A stretch of 64,000 bases of DNA, taken from NCBI GenBank assembly GCA_944323625.1, contig CALUTD010000002.1:38168-102167 (forward strand), in the 5' to 3' direction. The translations under genes and the position numbers were made by a program. Positions 1-9,527 of the stretch are shown piece by piece. The notes beneath the pieces are model-generated. The model was not told where the DNA came from. It saw only the letters and a list, made by a program, of their open reading frames with translations, and did not search any database. Origin of the DNA: Candidatus Gastranaerophilales bacterium (GTDB lineage: Bacteria; Cyanobacteriota; Vampirovibrionia; Gastranaerophilales; Gastranaerophilaceae). Positions within the stretch are counted from its first letter, which is position 1; every line of letters begins with the position of its first letter.

Positions 1-413
1 TATTTTGGTAAAAACTGTTTAAAAGCATCTTGTACCTCTGATTGCTGCTTTTTATATTGTTCATATTGTTCTGCAGTTAAAATCTTTTGATACTCTAAAT
101 CTGTTTCTTGTTCTAATTTTTTTTGTTGTGCTTTATATGTGTTTAAATTTCTTTCATAAGCACCGGCTAACACTGATAACTGTTCAGGAGTTTTTTCTGT
201 ATCTTCTTTTAACTGATTTAATTTGCTTGTATATTCCATAATTCTTGTTTCAAGAGAATTATTTTTTATTTTGTACTCCTGATAAATTCTCGTTAATTGG
301 TTTTTTTGAACCGGAGATAAATTTTCAAGACTACTAAACATATTATCTTCTAAAGCATAAACAGTTGAAGATAAAATACAAATAGAGCTAAACAATACAA
401 TTAGTTTTTTCAT
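1..413 (-). CDS. Spy/CpxP-like periplasmic protein, 3' end at the window edge
   Basis: The reading frame starts at an ATG at 413 (MKKLIVLFSSICILSSTVYA) and stays open to base 1; the last two bases are TA, so a stop codon may fall right at the edge. The N-terminus is a typical signal peptide with a hydrophobic core and an A-x-A-like cleavage region. The mature part is helical and charged and holds two LTxxQ-like motifs, LSPVQ early and LTAEQ near the end, which mark the Spy/CpxP family of periplasmic chaperones and stress sensors. About 137 residues is close to the usual Spy length. The role in envelope protein quality control is inferred from the family. RsfS lies just upstream on the same strand, 18 bp away. 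Confidence 0.7.
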   Translation of the reverse strand, partial: MKKLIVLFSSICILSSTVYALEDNMFSSLENLSPVQKNQLTRIYQEYKIKNNSLETRIMEYTSKLNQLKEDTEKTPEQLSVLAGAYERNLNTYKAQQKKLEQETDLEYQKILTAEQYEQYKKQQSEVQDAFKQFLPK

Positions 414-431
414 TTTTACCTCGACATTTCT

Positions 432-824
432 TTAATTATAAATTGAATATTCTTTAGATTTTTCTTTCCATTCGGCTTCACCGACACAATAAGCATGGCT
501 CCAAAATCTTTCCAATGCATAAGTTTCACGCTCTTCCACCTGAAGAATATGAACAATTACATCACCGTAATCCAATAGATTCCACCTATTTTTGGTATCA
601 TTTTCTTCTCCTATTGGTATACGATTAAATAATTCTTTTACCTTCTCACGGAGAATACCTGTTAAAGCCTTAACCTGAGTACCTGTATCTGATGAACAAA
701 TTACAAAATAGTCAGCAAGCACTGATATATTAGATATATTTAAAATTTTAATATCTTTAGCCTTTTTATCATCCAATATTCTTGCTATAACGCTTGCAAA
801 TTTATCCGATGTAATTTCTTTCAA
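432..824 (-). CDS. rsfS: Ribosomal silencing factor RsfS (Iojap family)
   Basis: A 130-residue protein with the full RsfS/Iojap domain: the ADYFVICS segment at about residues 36-43, then WNLLDYGDVIVHI at about 81-93, and the R-x-x-Y-x-LE-x-xW ending near residues 98-108. The family binds ribosomal protein L14 on the large subunit and blocks subunit joining when nutrients are scarce. Length is normal. It lies in a minus-strand run with the sigma factor and RlmB, all linked to gene expression. Confidence 0.93.
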   Translation of the reverse strand: MKEITSDKFASVIARILDDKKAKDIKILNISNISVLADYFVICSSDTGTQVKALTGILREKVKELFNRIPIGEENDTKNRWNLLDYGDVIVHILQVEERETYALERFWSHAYCVGEAEWKEKSKEYSIYN

Positions 825-898
825 TTTGATATCTCCATAATCCTATGAAATGATTATATCATAGAATTATATTGAATACATAAAATGATAAATAAAAA

Positions 899-1879
899 CT
901 AAATATAATTTTTCAAATTAGTCGTTATATTATTATTTCGGCAAAGTTTCTTGAGTTTACTCATAGCTCTGTTTTCAATTTGTCTGATTCTTTCGCGTGA
1001 TACACCATAATATGTGCCTATTTCTTCAAGAGTCTTTTTCTCACCGTTATCATCAAGTCCATAGCGCATAATCAAAACGTTACGTTCTTTTTCGCTTAAA
1101 TGGTTTAGCATCTTCTTTATATCACAAAATAAATTATCCTGAGTGACTTTTGTATCGGGCGATAAAGTTGATTCATCAACAATAAAATCAGACAATTTTG
1201 TATTATCATCCTTTTGGTTCGCAGGAGATTCAATACTAATAGTTCCTTGAGCCGATTCAATCAAAGAAGATAATTTTTGAACACTCATACCGATTTTATA
1301 AGCAATTTCTTCTTTTGTTGGCGCTGTACCATTTTCTATTGTTAAATCAGTTGATATCTTTTTTATTCGGCTTAACGTTTCAATCATGTGGACAGGCAGC
1401 CTTATAAGTCTTGATTTATCCGCAATTGCTCTTGTAATTGCCTGCTGTATCCACCATGTAGCATAAGTTGAAAATTTATAACCTTTTGAATAATCAAACT
1501 TTTCGGCGGCACGCATAAGCCCCATATTGCCTTCCTGAATTAAATCAAGAAAAGATAAACCTCTTCCGATATATTTTTTTGCTATGCTTACTACAAGCCT
1601 TAAATTAGCATTAACAAGTTTTTTCTTATCTTGTTCGGAGTTTTGTTCTTTTATTCTTTTTGCAACTTCAAGTTCTTCATCAGCAGTTAACAACTTAATT
1701 TTTCCAATTTGCTGCAAATATATTTTTACGGAATCATCAGCAGCCGCACTGCTTTGAGTTTCAGGAACCTTGGGCTCTTCAACTGCAGAGGCTATATCCT
1801 CATCTTCCAATTCAAGATTAAAATCAGGTTCTTGTATTTCTTCTTCAGTTAATGAATAATCTTCTTGATTTTCGGACAT
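899..1879 (-). CDS. rpoD: RNA polymerase sigma factor, RpoD/SigA family
   Basis: A 326-residue sigma-70 protein. After a short acidic N-terminus (about 50 residues, no large region 1.1) come region 1.2 ([16 protein letters not shown]), region 2 with [12 protein letters not shown], the [10 protein letters not shown] segment and the [16 protein letters not shown]-melting helix, region 3 ([11 protein letters not shown]), and region 4 ending in the [19 protein letters not shown] helix-turn-helix. The compact layout fits cyanobacterial-type group 1 or 2 sigma factors. Whether this is the only primary sigma factor cannot be told from the window. A good RBS (aggag) precedes the ATG. Confidence 0.88.
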   Translation of the reverse strand: MSENQEDYSLTEEEIQEPDFNLELEDEDIASAVEEPKVPETQSSAAADDSVKIYLQQIGKIKLLTADEELEVAKRIKEQNSEQDKKKLVNANLRLVVSIAKKYIGRGLSFLDLIQEGNMGLMRAAEKFDYSKGYKFSTYATWWIQQAITRAIADKSRLIRLPVHMIETLSRIKKISTDLTIENGTAPTKEEIAYKIGMSVQKLSSLIESAQGTISIESPANQKDDNTKLSDFIVDESTLSPDTKVTQDNLFCDIKKMLNHLSEKERNVLIMRYGLDDNGEKKTLEEIGTYYGVSRERIRQIENRAMSKLKKLCRNNNITTNLKNYI

Positions 1880-1906
1880 TTTTCCTCTCCTGAATAATAT
1901 AACTTA

Positions 1907-2656
1907 TTATACAACACTCTGAGAATTTTGTAAGGATTGCTTCAATGCCTCATACATTATAATACTTGCTGCGTTTGCAACATTTAAAGAATCAAATCCG
2001 TTTAGCATGGGGATTTTAATCCTATAATCTGCTTTTTTCATAATTGTACTTGAAATCCCTTCTTTCTCTGAGCCCATAACTATTGCAAAGTTCATATTGC
2101 AATAATCAATATCATAATAATTATCTTTAGCTTTCATATCAGTTGCAATTATCCAGTAGTTTTCATTCTTTAATTTATCAATTATAGAAGAAAGACTATT
2201 AACCATAATCATATCTATATGATTAATAGCTCCGGCAGAAGATTTTTCAACAGTCGCATTTATGGGAGTATTTCTTCTTGACGGAAAAATTATTCCGTCA
2301 AATCCGGCACAAACCGCAGTTCTTATTATTGACCCCATATTATGCGGATCTTCTATACCATCAGTTATAATCACCTTTTTATATTTTTTGGGTACTCTTA
2401 AAAAATCCTCAAAATCTTTATATTTAATGGGGGCAACAAAAGCAATTACCCCTTGATGGGTATATTCTTTATATTGTAAAAATTTTTCTTTAGGCAAAAA
2501 CTGAAATACTATTCCTTTAGATTTGGCTAAGTCAATTATTTGAGAAATCTTGTCGTTAGGCTTCATGCCTTTCATTAACAAAACTTTGCTCACGCTTCTT
2601 TTTCCTTGTGCTAAAAGCTCATATACACTATTTTTTCCGTAAACTATATCATTCAT
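1907..2656 (-). CDS. rlmB: 23S rRNA 2'-O-methyltransferase, TrmH/SpoU family (RlmB-like)
   Basis: 249 residues. The N-terminal substrate-binding domain (MNDIVYGKNSVYELL) is followed by the SPOUT knot domain. The three SPOUT motifs are visible: DGIEDPHNMGSIIRTA, the MGSEKEGIS loop, and SLNVANAASIIMYE at the C-terminus. RlmB methylates the 2'-O of G2251 in 23S rRNA; an RlmB assignment rests on overall match to that group, and a related SpoU rRNA or tRNA target is possible. It is the first gene of the minus-strand run that continues into the sigma factor. Confidence 0.85.
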   Translation of the reverse strand: MNDIVYGKNSVYELLAQGKRSVSKVLLMKGMKPNDKISQIIDLAKSKGIVFQFLPKEKFLQYKEYTHQGVIAFVAPIKYKDFEDFLRVPKKYKKVIITDGIEDPHNMGSIIRTAVCAGFDGIIFPSRRNTPINATVEKSSAGAINHIDMIMVNSLSSIIDKLKNENYWIIATDMKAKDNYYDIDYCNMNFAIVMGSEKEGISSTIMKKADYRIKIPMLNGFDSLNVANAASIIMYEALKQSLQNSQSVV

Positions 2657-2825
2657 ATATTTATACCATACTCTTTTAACTTTTATTATTATATACTATA
2701 TGATATATTGTATAAAGGAAATTTATTCGTTAAGTTTCTTTTCAAATATGTACATATTAAAGTATTATAAGTATAATTAATAATAAGATAGTTTACGGTT
2801 TATAAATAGATTGGTATAGTGCAGT

Positions 2826-4448
2826 ATGTCAAATTTTTTATTGGAAAAATTGGGATTTAAAAATAAAACACATGTTAGTATCTCAGTATCTGTTAACAAC
2901 TTTATTGAGCTTGTTTGTATAGATGAAAGAACAAAAGCAGTTGTAAGATACGCATCGGGAAATATAAAATATAATACTGCCATTAAAGAAATAATGGATT
3001 TAACAGAATTCCAAGAAGTTGTTGAAGGTTTATTTGAAGATGCAGGGTTAAGTCCTTTTGATTGCAGTGTTACTTTAAATTTACCCAATGTATATTTTGC
3101 AATATCTAATATTGATAATTCAATGGATAAAAATTCAAGTGAAGACTTAATATTAGATGATTTAGAAGATTTATACATATTCAAAAAAAATGAACCTGTT
3201 ATTTCCAGTGTTACATTGAGTAACCCTTCTGAAAAAACTTTAAAGATTGTTGTATCAGGTGCAATTCAATCAAAAGTTGTATCCAGCATGATTGACATTT
3301 TTGACAGTGTTGGTGCAGAACTTGTAAGAATAGATACTTCTTATTCTTCATTATTTAAAGCTTTAACTTATTGTGAAAGATTTAACAAATTAATAACAAA
3401 AGATAACACCTCAGTAATAATACTTGTAACAACAATAAGTTGTACTTCTTTCTATATGAAAGGACAGACAATTGCAGAAGTAGTGGAAGAACCGCTTGCA
3501 GTCAAGTCTTTCTCTCCTGAAGAAGTATATGCAGTGGTATCTAAAATAACTGCAAACGCTGTATCAAAGAATAATCCTCAAAATCTGTTAATAATTAGTG
3601 AAGCAGAAGAAATAGATGCCGAAGGACTTGCCGGAAGTATAAATTTCAAAGGTGAGCTTGATTACTTTAATAAAAATATCAAAAGAAGTGACGATTTTAT
3701 TGATATTGATCCTACTCAAGACATAGATGTAAATTTAGCAACATATTTAACACTAGAAGCAGTTGGAGCTGCTGTTTCGGATTATGAAGATTTTCCGGTA
3801 GATTTAAATTTTATGCCATCCGGTAGAATCCAAAAAAATATAATAAAAATAGGAGATTTAGAAGGTGATTGGCGTCCTTTTGCCGTTGCTTGCATTATCA
3901 TAGCTGTTCTTTGTGCCGGAGTTCTCTATGGAATAACTAATGCTATTGTTTCTACTCAAATTACAGCAATGAATAATGAAAAAGGAGAGCTTGATAAAAG
4001 TATTAACATATTCAAAACAAATACTTCTAAAAAAGATGATAAACAGGAAAGTATTTTCCCTATATTGCAAACAATAAGTACAAATAATAAATCAGTAATT
4101 GATGTATATAACGCACTTTCTACAACAATACCTGATGATATTTATATAAAAAGATTTGTTGCAAATCCCCAAGGTGGTATTGGTATATTAGGAGAATCAA
4201 GATCAAGTGAATCTGTTAATGATTTTATAAAAGGGTTAAAAGAAAAAAATGACAGTTTAATGGTTTCAAAACTCTCACTTAATGACCCGGCTATTAATCC
4301 AAATGTTACAATTCCAAATGGTGTTACTTTTGAAATAAAAACATCAACAATTGATGTGCAATTTATAGGTAATCTTATTGATTATCAGTCTTTTGGCAAC
4401 AATTCACAAACACAGACACAAACTCCGGGGCAACCACCGGTAATTTAA
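2826..4448 (+). CDS. Type IV pilus assembly protein, PilM-PilN fusion
   Basis: 540 residues with two parts. Residues 1 to about 330 look like the cytoplasmic actin-like PilM protein (N-terminal HVSISVSVNNFIELVCID, later SSLFKALTYCE). A single membrane helix follows at about 350-376 (FAVACIIIAVLCAGVLYGI), then a coiled region, then a PilN-like periplasmic domain (IPDDIYIKRF, then LGESRSSESVNDFIKGL). In most bacteria PilM and PilN are separate and PilM docks on the short cytoplasmic N-terminus of PilN; here they are covalently joined with the membrane helix between, which fits the known topology. PilO follows 22 bp downstream. PilP and PilQ are not in the window. The assignment rests on architecture and context; sequence identity to either family is low by eye. 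Confidence 0.72.
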   Translation: MSNFLLEKLGFKNKTHVSISVSVNNFIELVCIDERTKAVVRYASGNIKYNTAIKEIMDLTEFQEVVEGLFEDAGLSPFDCSVTLNLPNVYFAISNIDNSMDKNSSEDLILDDLEDLYIFKKNEPVISSVTLSNPSEKTLKIVVSGAIQSKVVSSMIDIFDSVGAELVRIDTSYSSLFKALTYCERFNKLITKDNTSVIILVTTISCTSFYMKGQTIAEVVEEPLAVKSFSPEEVYAVVSKITANAVSKNNPQNLLIISEAEEIDAEGLAGSINFKGELDYFNKNIKRSDDFIDIDPTQDIDVNLATYLTLEAVGAAVSDYEDFPVDLNFMPSGRIQKNIIKIGDLEGDWRPFAVACIIIAVLCAGVLYGITNAIVSTQITAMNNEKGELDKSINIFKTNTSKKDDKQESIFPILQTISTNNKSVIDVYNALSTTIPDDIYIKRFVANPQGGIGILGESRSSESVNDFIKGLKEKNDSLMVSKLSLNDPAINPNVTIPNGVTFEIKTSTIDVQFIGNLIDYQSFGNNSQTQTQTPGQPPVI

Positions 4449-4470
4449 AAATTTAAAGATAGAGGAAAAT

Positions 4471-5061
4471 ATGAATAAGCAAATTAAAAAACAACTTGCA
4501 CCATTATGTATATTAGTATCCGTAATAATATTTGCGGCAGTATTGTTTTTCACTGTAAAACCATTGTTTGAAAGTTTTAGTGAAGCAAAAACACAGCGCG
4601 AAAATGCAGAAAGAGAAGAAAAAGAGTTAGCAGAAAAAGACAGACTTCTAAAAGAAGAAGCTGCTAAAGAGGAAATGAGACTCAAAGCTATAAAGCCTAT
4701 TTATCAATCTGATTTACAATCTGATGCCGAAAATTTAGGTATGTTTGGCAGCATGTTTGAAGATATTATTAGAAGAGTTCAATATAACGGTTTATATATA
4801 CGTTCAATAGAATATGATTTAAAACCTGCTTCAGATGTATTATTCCAAAAATTTGCCGAAGAATACAATGTATGTGAATTAAAGTTCTTTTTAGTAGGAA
4901 CATATGCACAGCTTCAATCTTTTCTTGTTGAATTAAATAATACATTTCCTTATTTATCAACTGTATCAGCATTAGATGTAGCAGCATTTTCAGAAAATAC
5001 AGATTACATACTTATTAATATGTCAATTACTTTATATTCAAAGAAACCGGCAAAAAAATAA
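4471..5061 (+). CDS. pilO: Type IV pilus inner-membrane protein PilO
   Basis: 196 residues: a short cytoplasmic N-terminus, one membrane helix at about 12-32 (LCILVSVIIFAAVLFFTV), a charged coiled-coil at about 38-75, and a C-terminal alpha/beta domain with the segment FFLVGTYAQLQSFLVELNN typical of PilO-type folds. It forms an operon with the PilMN fusion and would pair with its PilN part in the alignment subcomplex of the pilus machine. The RBS (gatagagg) is well placed before the ATG. Confidence 0.78.
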   Translation: MNKQIKKQLAPLCILVSVIIFAAVLFFTVKPLFESFSEAKTQRENAEREEKELAEKDRLLKEEAAKEEMRLKAIKPIYQSDLQSDAENLGMFGSMFEDIIRRVQYNGLYIRSIEYDLKPASDVLFQKFAEEYNVCELKFFLVGTYAQLQSFLVELNNTFPYLSTVSALDVAAFSENTDYILINMSITLYSKKPAKK

Positions 5062-5088
5062 AATATAATAATTCTTAGCCAATTTTGG

Positions 5089-5511
5089 TTATTTAATTTG
5101 AAAAGAACATTTGCTACATTGAGCTTTTGGGTGGAATACAAGATTATTTTCAAGATCATATAATTTAACAATCTTTGTAACTAAAGGATTTGAACAAATA
5201 GGGCATCTTAAATTTTCAGTTTGCCCCTCAAGTATAGCTTTTTTAACACTATTCATATATTCTTCCGTAATAGAATCATAAGAAATAAGCATTGTTCTTT
5301 CATATTGTTTTATTTCTGCAGGATTAACTTTTAAGCCTTTAGCAAGTTTCTGACGTATAGTAGCAGGTAAGAATAAATCCTTACCTGCTTCAATGTCTTC
5401 AATTTGTTCTAAAGTAAGAGCAGTTTTCTTTGATAATCCTTGAACGGAAAGTCCGACTTGTTCTCTCATTTCACGTACATATTGAGCTAAAGACTTTGAT
5501 GAATCTCGCAT
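5089..5511 (-). CDS. HTH (XRE-type) protein with C-terminal zinc ribbon
   Basis: 140 residues. Residues about 8-60 form a Cro/C1-type helix-turn-helix (YVREMREQVGLSVQGLSKKT, then LEQIEDIEAGK). The C-terminal 40 residues carry two CxxC pairs (CPIC and CSKC), a likely zinc ribbon. Its ATG lies 2 bp past the SecF stop, so it is probably cotranscribed with secD-secF. A DNA-binding regulator is the simplest reading; the target is unknown. Confidence 0.7.
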   Translation of the reverse strand: MRDSSKSLAQYVREMREQVGLSVQGLSKKTALTLEQIEDIEAGKDLFLPATIRQKLAKGLKVNPAEIKQYERTMLISYDSITEEYMNSVKKAILEGQTENLRCPICSNPLVTKIVKLYDLENNLVFHPKAQCSKCSFQIK

Positions 5512-5513
5512 TT

Positions 5514-6512
5514 TTATGTACCTGCCGCAGCTGATTTTTCTTTTTTAGCTATTTCGATATCATTCCAAAGAGCAACAAGAGTGCTTGCAAAGAATATGCT
5601 TGAATATGTCCCGATTGTAATACCAAGAATCATAACAAGTACAAAATCTTTTGTTGTAACTCCACCAAAGAAATATAAAGCTCCTAAAGTAATTAACGTT
5701 GTAAGCGAGGTGTTAATACTTCTTGCAAGAGTTTGATTAACTGATGCATTTACTATATCATCATAAGTTGCTTTTTTTGAATAAAATTTTAAATTTTCTC
5801 TTATTCTATCGAACACAACAATAGTATCATGAACACTAAACCCAAGTACTGTAAGAATAGCAGTAACAAACAAACTATCAATATGTACTCCATATAAAAG
5901 CCCTAAAATTGAAAATACCCCTATTACAAAAATTACATCATGAAACAGAGCAAGAAATGCTACTACTGCGAACTCAAAATGAAATCTTAAAGTAAGATAC
6001 ATAACTATTGCTAAAAGCGCAAGGCCTATTGCAATCATTGAATTAACAAATAGTTGTTTCCCCAATACAGGCCCTACTGAACTAACTTGAACTATTTGTG
6101 CATCAGGATAATCTGCGGAAAGTACTTCAGAAACTTTATCAATACTTTCATTTTGACCTGTTTCAGAAAACTGTGTTCTTATTGAAACAATATTTTTAAC
6201 TACATTATCAGAGTCAGTATTTGTAGGCTTCAACACTTGAATAACCGGATTTTCTATATCTTTTTCTAATAATTTAGTTCTTATTTTCCCTATTTCTTCA
6301 GTTGAAACATCTTCATTTACAGAATATTGAATAATTGTACCACCTGTAAAATCAATACCAACAAGTAAAGGAGTATGAGTCGGATAAACTTTCATAGACC
6401 AACCCATAGCTATAATTCCGGGGATTAACAACAATAACGAAATTGTAAGCCAAACCCATCTGTATTTAATTACATCTATAACTTTTTTTGTGTTCAAAAC
6501 ACTGTATGACAT
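5514..6512 (-). CDS. secF: Protein translocase subunit SecF
   Basis: 332 residues, full length. TM1 (YRWVWLTISLLLLIPGIIAM) is followed by the periplasmic domain beginning GIDFTGGTIIQYSV (the family D-F-x-GG motif) and by five more membrane helices with VLGFSVHDTIVVFDRIREN, the conserved SecF signature. SecF works with SecD to complete export through SecYEG using the proton motive force. secD lies 18 bp upstream in the same operon. Confidence 0.95.
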   Translation of the reverse strand: MSYSVLNTKKVIDVIKYRWVWLTISLLLLIPGIIAMGWSMKVYPTHTPLLVGIDFTGGTIIQYSVNEDVSTEEIGKIRTKLLEKDIENPVIQVLKPTNTDSDNVVKNIVSIRTQFSETGQNESIDKVSEVLSADYPDAQIVQVSSVGPVLGKQLFVNSMIAIGLALLAIVMYLTLRFHFEFAVVAFLALFHDVIFVIGVFSILGLLYGVHIDSLFVTAILTVLGFSVHDTIVVFDRIRENLKFYSKKATYDDIVNASVNQTLARSINTSLTTLITLGALYFFGGVTTKDFVLVMILGITIGTYSSIFFASTLVALWNDIEIAKKEKSAAAGT

Positions 6513-6530
6513 TTTTAAATCTCCTTAAAA

Positions 6531-7832
6531 TTAATCTAATACACCGAATTTAGCTTTTTCTCGTTTTGTTTCAGTAGCTTCATATGCATCGTTAATATCC
6601 GATTCTTTCAAACCAAACAGTGCAGGATGTTTTAATTGTCCGGTACCGAACATCAAATGCATGAAATTTTTTGTAACTGTAATAGCGCTAAACATACTTA
6701 CAATTACACCTATTGCAAGTGTTAAGGCAAAGCCTTTTACAATGTTAGAACCTAAGAAATACAAAATTACACAGGTAATAATTGTTGACATATTAGAGTC
6801 AAAAATACTTGTAAATGCTCTGTCAAACCCTGAGTTAATGGCGGTAAAAAGAGTTCTTCCCGCTTTTAGTTCTTCTTTTGTTCTTTCAAAAATAAGTATA
6901 TTAGCATCAACAGCCATACCTATACTTAAAATGAATCCAGCAATACCCGCCAACGTTAATGTAACGGGAACCATTTTGAATATTGCAAAAACGATAAGAG
7001 AATAAATAATTAATGCAACATCTGCAATTAAACCGGGAACTCTATAGTATAAAATCATAAATAACATTACAGCCCCAAGCCCAACTATCCCGGCAAATTT
7101 ACTTTTGTCTAAGCTATCTGCGCCGAGTGTAGGACCAACCGTATTTTCTTCAATAATCTTTGCAGGAACAGGCAGTGCACCGGCATTTAAAAGATCAACT
7201 ATTTTCTTTGCCTGGTCATGCGTAAATTCACCTGTTATTTGAGCATGCCCGCCCGTTATTTCCTGCTGTACAACCGGTTCTGATATACTGTCACCATTAA
7301 AATAAATTGCTATAGGATAACCTTTAAATTCGCGTGTAAGTTTAGCAAATTTATTGGCACCCTTATTTGAGAATTCAAGAGTAATAAGCCATCTGCCGGC
7401 ATTATCTGTTCCGACAGCAGCTTTATTCAAATCTTCACCCGATAATCCCGAAGCTTCCCATCCTATTGCATTTCCATCAGCATCTAAAACAGGTTTTTTA
7501 AACTCGAGTTCGGCCGTTTCGCCCAAAAACTCTCTAGCAAGTTTTGGGTCTGAAATATTAGGAATTTCGATTAACAAACGTTTATCACCCATTTGCTGCA
7601 CCATAGTTTCCGAAACTCCAAGCGCATTAACTCTGTTTTCGAGTGCAGACTTCAAACCATCCATCATATCTTGAGTAATTTTGGATATTGTATCGGTTGT
7701 CTGAGCTTCAAGAACTATCCTGGAACCGCCTACAAGGTCTAGCCCCAACGGTATCGGTTTTACTTTTATAATTACAATGGAAATGATTGTCAAAATCATT
7801 ATTGCCCAAAACATAATTATTTTATTTTTCAT
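6531..7832 (-). CDS. secD: Protein translocase subunit SecD
   Basis: 433 residues. TM1 is followed by GLDLVGGSRIVLEA (D-L-x-GG motif), the P1 domain, then six-helix membrane domain with VDANILIFERTKEEL, the SecD counterpart of the SecF signature. It is somewhat shorter than the 600-residue E. coli protein, as in many non-proteobacteria where the first periplasmic domain is reduced. It is first in the secD-secF-HTH operon. Confidence 0.95.
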   Translation of the reverse strand: MKNKIIMFWAIMILTIISIVIIKVKPIPLGLDLVGGSRIVLEAQTTDTISKITQDMMDGLKSALENRVNALGVSETMVQQMGDKRLLIEIPNISDPKLAREFLGETAELEFKKPVLDADGNAIGWEASGLSGEDLNKAAVGTDNAGRWLITLEFSNKGANKFAKLTREFKGYPIAIYFNGDSISEPVVQQEITGGHAQITGEFTHDQAKKIVDLLNAGALPVPAKIIEENTVGPTLGADSLDKSKFAGIVGLGAVMLFMILYYRVPGLIADVALIIYSLIVFAIFKMVPVTLTLAGIAGFILSIGMAVDANILIFERTKEELKAGRTLFTAINSGFDRAFTSIFDSNMSTIITCVILYFLGSNIVKGFALTLAIGVIVSMFSAITVTKNFMHLMFGTGQLKHPALFGLKESDINDAYEATETKREKAKFGVLD

Positions 7833-8225
7833 AAAATATCCCCTGTACTAATATAAATACTAAATTGATTTTAGCAGAAAAATAATTTGCATACATAATA
7901 TACAACATAATGTTGCAAAAAGTAAAATAATTATATTCTCTAATCTAATTGTCTAATTTAATTTTTACCCAAATATTTCATTTTTATATGTTACATAATT
8001 TGGATACAAAAAAAATCATACTGTTATTCTAGAATTACAGAAGAATTAATTTATTTAAATCTATTAACTATAACAAGTTAAGCTTTGTAAGGTAAAATTA
8101 ACTAAACTATAAACTCGTCGCTGCTATAAAAATAACTTGGGTAATGTCAAAAATAAGTTAAGTAAGTTAGAAACCCGCTTTGCAGGATAATTTGCACTTT
8201 TTGTTCGGACATATTCGAAAATTTT
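7833..8225. other. Intergenic region, 393 bp, no gene seen
   Basis: This stretch separates secD (reading away to the left) from the end of a small secreted-protein gene. No open frame with a plausible start and RBS, no tRNA and no U-tailed hairpin was found. It must hold the secD promoter. Two loosely similar AT-rich patches containing aagttaag (about 8077 and 8151) are the only repeats noticed. Confidence 0.5.
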
Positions 8226-8468
8226 TTACTGTTCAATATTAGCTGAGTATTCCTGAAGAGCAGGTTGTTCTTTTATTTTTTGTTCGGAATTATAGATTAA
8301 AGGTTCTTTTTTTACCGGTTTTACTGTTTCTTCAATTTTTTCGGCAGCTGCTTGTCTTATTTGAGCTTCTCTTGCTTCACGCAATATATCGGATAGTACT
8401 ATAGATTGGGCTAAACAACCATTAGTTGTAATAATAAAAAAACATAAAACAACAAAAATATTCCTCAT
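8226..8468 (-). CDS. Small secreted protein, unknown function
   Basis: 80 residues with an N-terminal signal peptide (MRNIFVVLCFFIITTNGCLA) that could be cut after CLA. The mature part is short, charged and rich in E, K and A, with no cysteine and no recognised domain. A strong RBS (ggagg) lies before the ATG. It sits just downstream of nagZ on the same strand, 52 bp away. I do not recognise the family. Confidence 0.6.
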   Translation of the reverse strand: MRNIFVVLCFFIITTNGCLAQSIVLSDILREAREAQIRQAAAEKIEETVKPVKKEPLIYNSEQKIKEQPALQEYSANIEQ

Positions 8469-8520
8469 TTTTCCTCCGTTCTGTCTTATTTTGAAGCGGA
8501 AAAATATTTTTGTGTATACC

Positions 8521-9525
8521 CTACCGGATAATATTATAGTCGTATTTAATTTTTAAAATTCTTTCAATAGATTCATTAATTCTTTGCTCTGTTATTTGTT
8601 CGTTTTTGACCGCGAGTTCAAGATTATCAATCAAGTCATATATATCTTTTGTTGAATCTCTGAAAATAAACATATCAATCCCCGCATTTATTGCTTTTAT
8701 ACAGGCTTCAAGGCGTGAAAACCCTTTAACTCCGTTCATTTCCATATCATCAGTCATAATAATACCATTAAAACCCAACTCTTTTCTTAATAATCCCGTA
8801 ATTATATTATAAGAAAGCGAAGCCGGCAGATTACTGTTATCAATCGACGGATACAGTACATGAGCTGCCATAATTGCGGGGATTCCCATTTTTATGGCTG
8901 AACCGAAAGGTCTTATATGGTTTTGTATTAAATCTTCCTCCGCTAAATTAATTACGGGCAATGTTTTATGTGAATCATCACTCGAAGCGCCATGCCCGGG
9001 GAAGTGTTTTCCTACTGCAATAATTTTATGATTTTTATATACATTCAATACAACTCTTGCAGCTTCAATTACTTCATCTGCTTTATTTGAATATGCTCTG
9101 TCTCCGATAATAGGATTATTTTCATTTGTATTTACATCCAAAACCGGTGCAAAATTCATATTTATTCCATAGCTTTTTAACTCGAGCACTATTTCTTTAG
9201 TCTGACTTTGAAGGAAAGACAAGCCCATTTTATAAGCACCCCCGGCACTTAAATATTTTTTGCCTTTATGTATATTTTCCGTTCTTTCAACTCTGCCGCC
9301 TTCTTGGTCAATACTATAAAACATCTCAACAAATGCATTTTCTTTCAGACTCAATATCAATTCTCTGAATTGACTTTGAGATTTTATGTTGCAAGAAAAG
9401 AATATAACACCGCCCAAGCCCTCTTTAATAAAATCGGCAAAATATTTATTGCACCTGAAATCATCTTGAGAGAAGCCCAAAATAAACATCTGCAATATTT
9501 TTTGTCTTAAGATCATTTCCTGCAT
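8521..9525 (-). CDS. nagZ: Beta-N-acetylhexosaminidase, GH3 (NagZ-like)
   Basis: 334 residues, a single TIM-barrel GH3 enzyme of NagZ length. The catalytic loop KHFPGHGASSDDSHKTLP at about residues 168-185 contains the GH3/NagZ His-Asp pair, and the nucleophile region is IMTDDMEMNG. FSIDQEGGRVER-like sequence (SIDQEGGRVER) is the standard NagZ substrate motif. It removes GlcNAc from peptidoglycan fragments during cell-wall recycling. No signal peptide is seen, which agrees with a cytoplasmic enzyme. It starts 3 bp after the stop of the upstream GH-like gene. Confidence 0.92.
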   Translation of the reverse strand: MQEMILRQKILQMFILGFSQDDFRCNKYFADFIKEGLGGVIFFSCNIKSQSQFRELILSLKENAFVEMFYSIDQEGGRVERTENIHKGKKYLSAGGAYKMGLSFLQSQTKEIVLELKSYGINMNFAPVLDVNTNENNPIIGDRAYSNKADEVIEAARVVLNVYKNHKIIAVGKHFPGHGASSDDSHKTLPVINLAEEDLIQNHIRPFGSAIKMGIPAIMAAHVLYPSIDNSNLPASLSYNIITGLLRKELGFNGIIMTDDMEMNGVKGFSRLEACIKAINAGIDMFIFRDSTKDIYDLIDNLELAVKNEQITEQRINESIERILKIKYDYNIIR

Positions 9526-9527
9526 TT

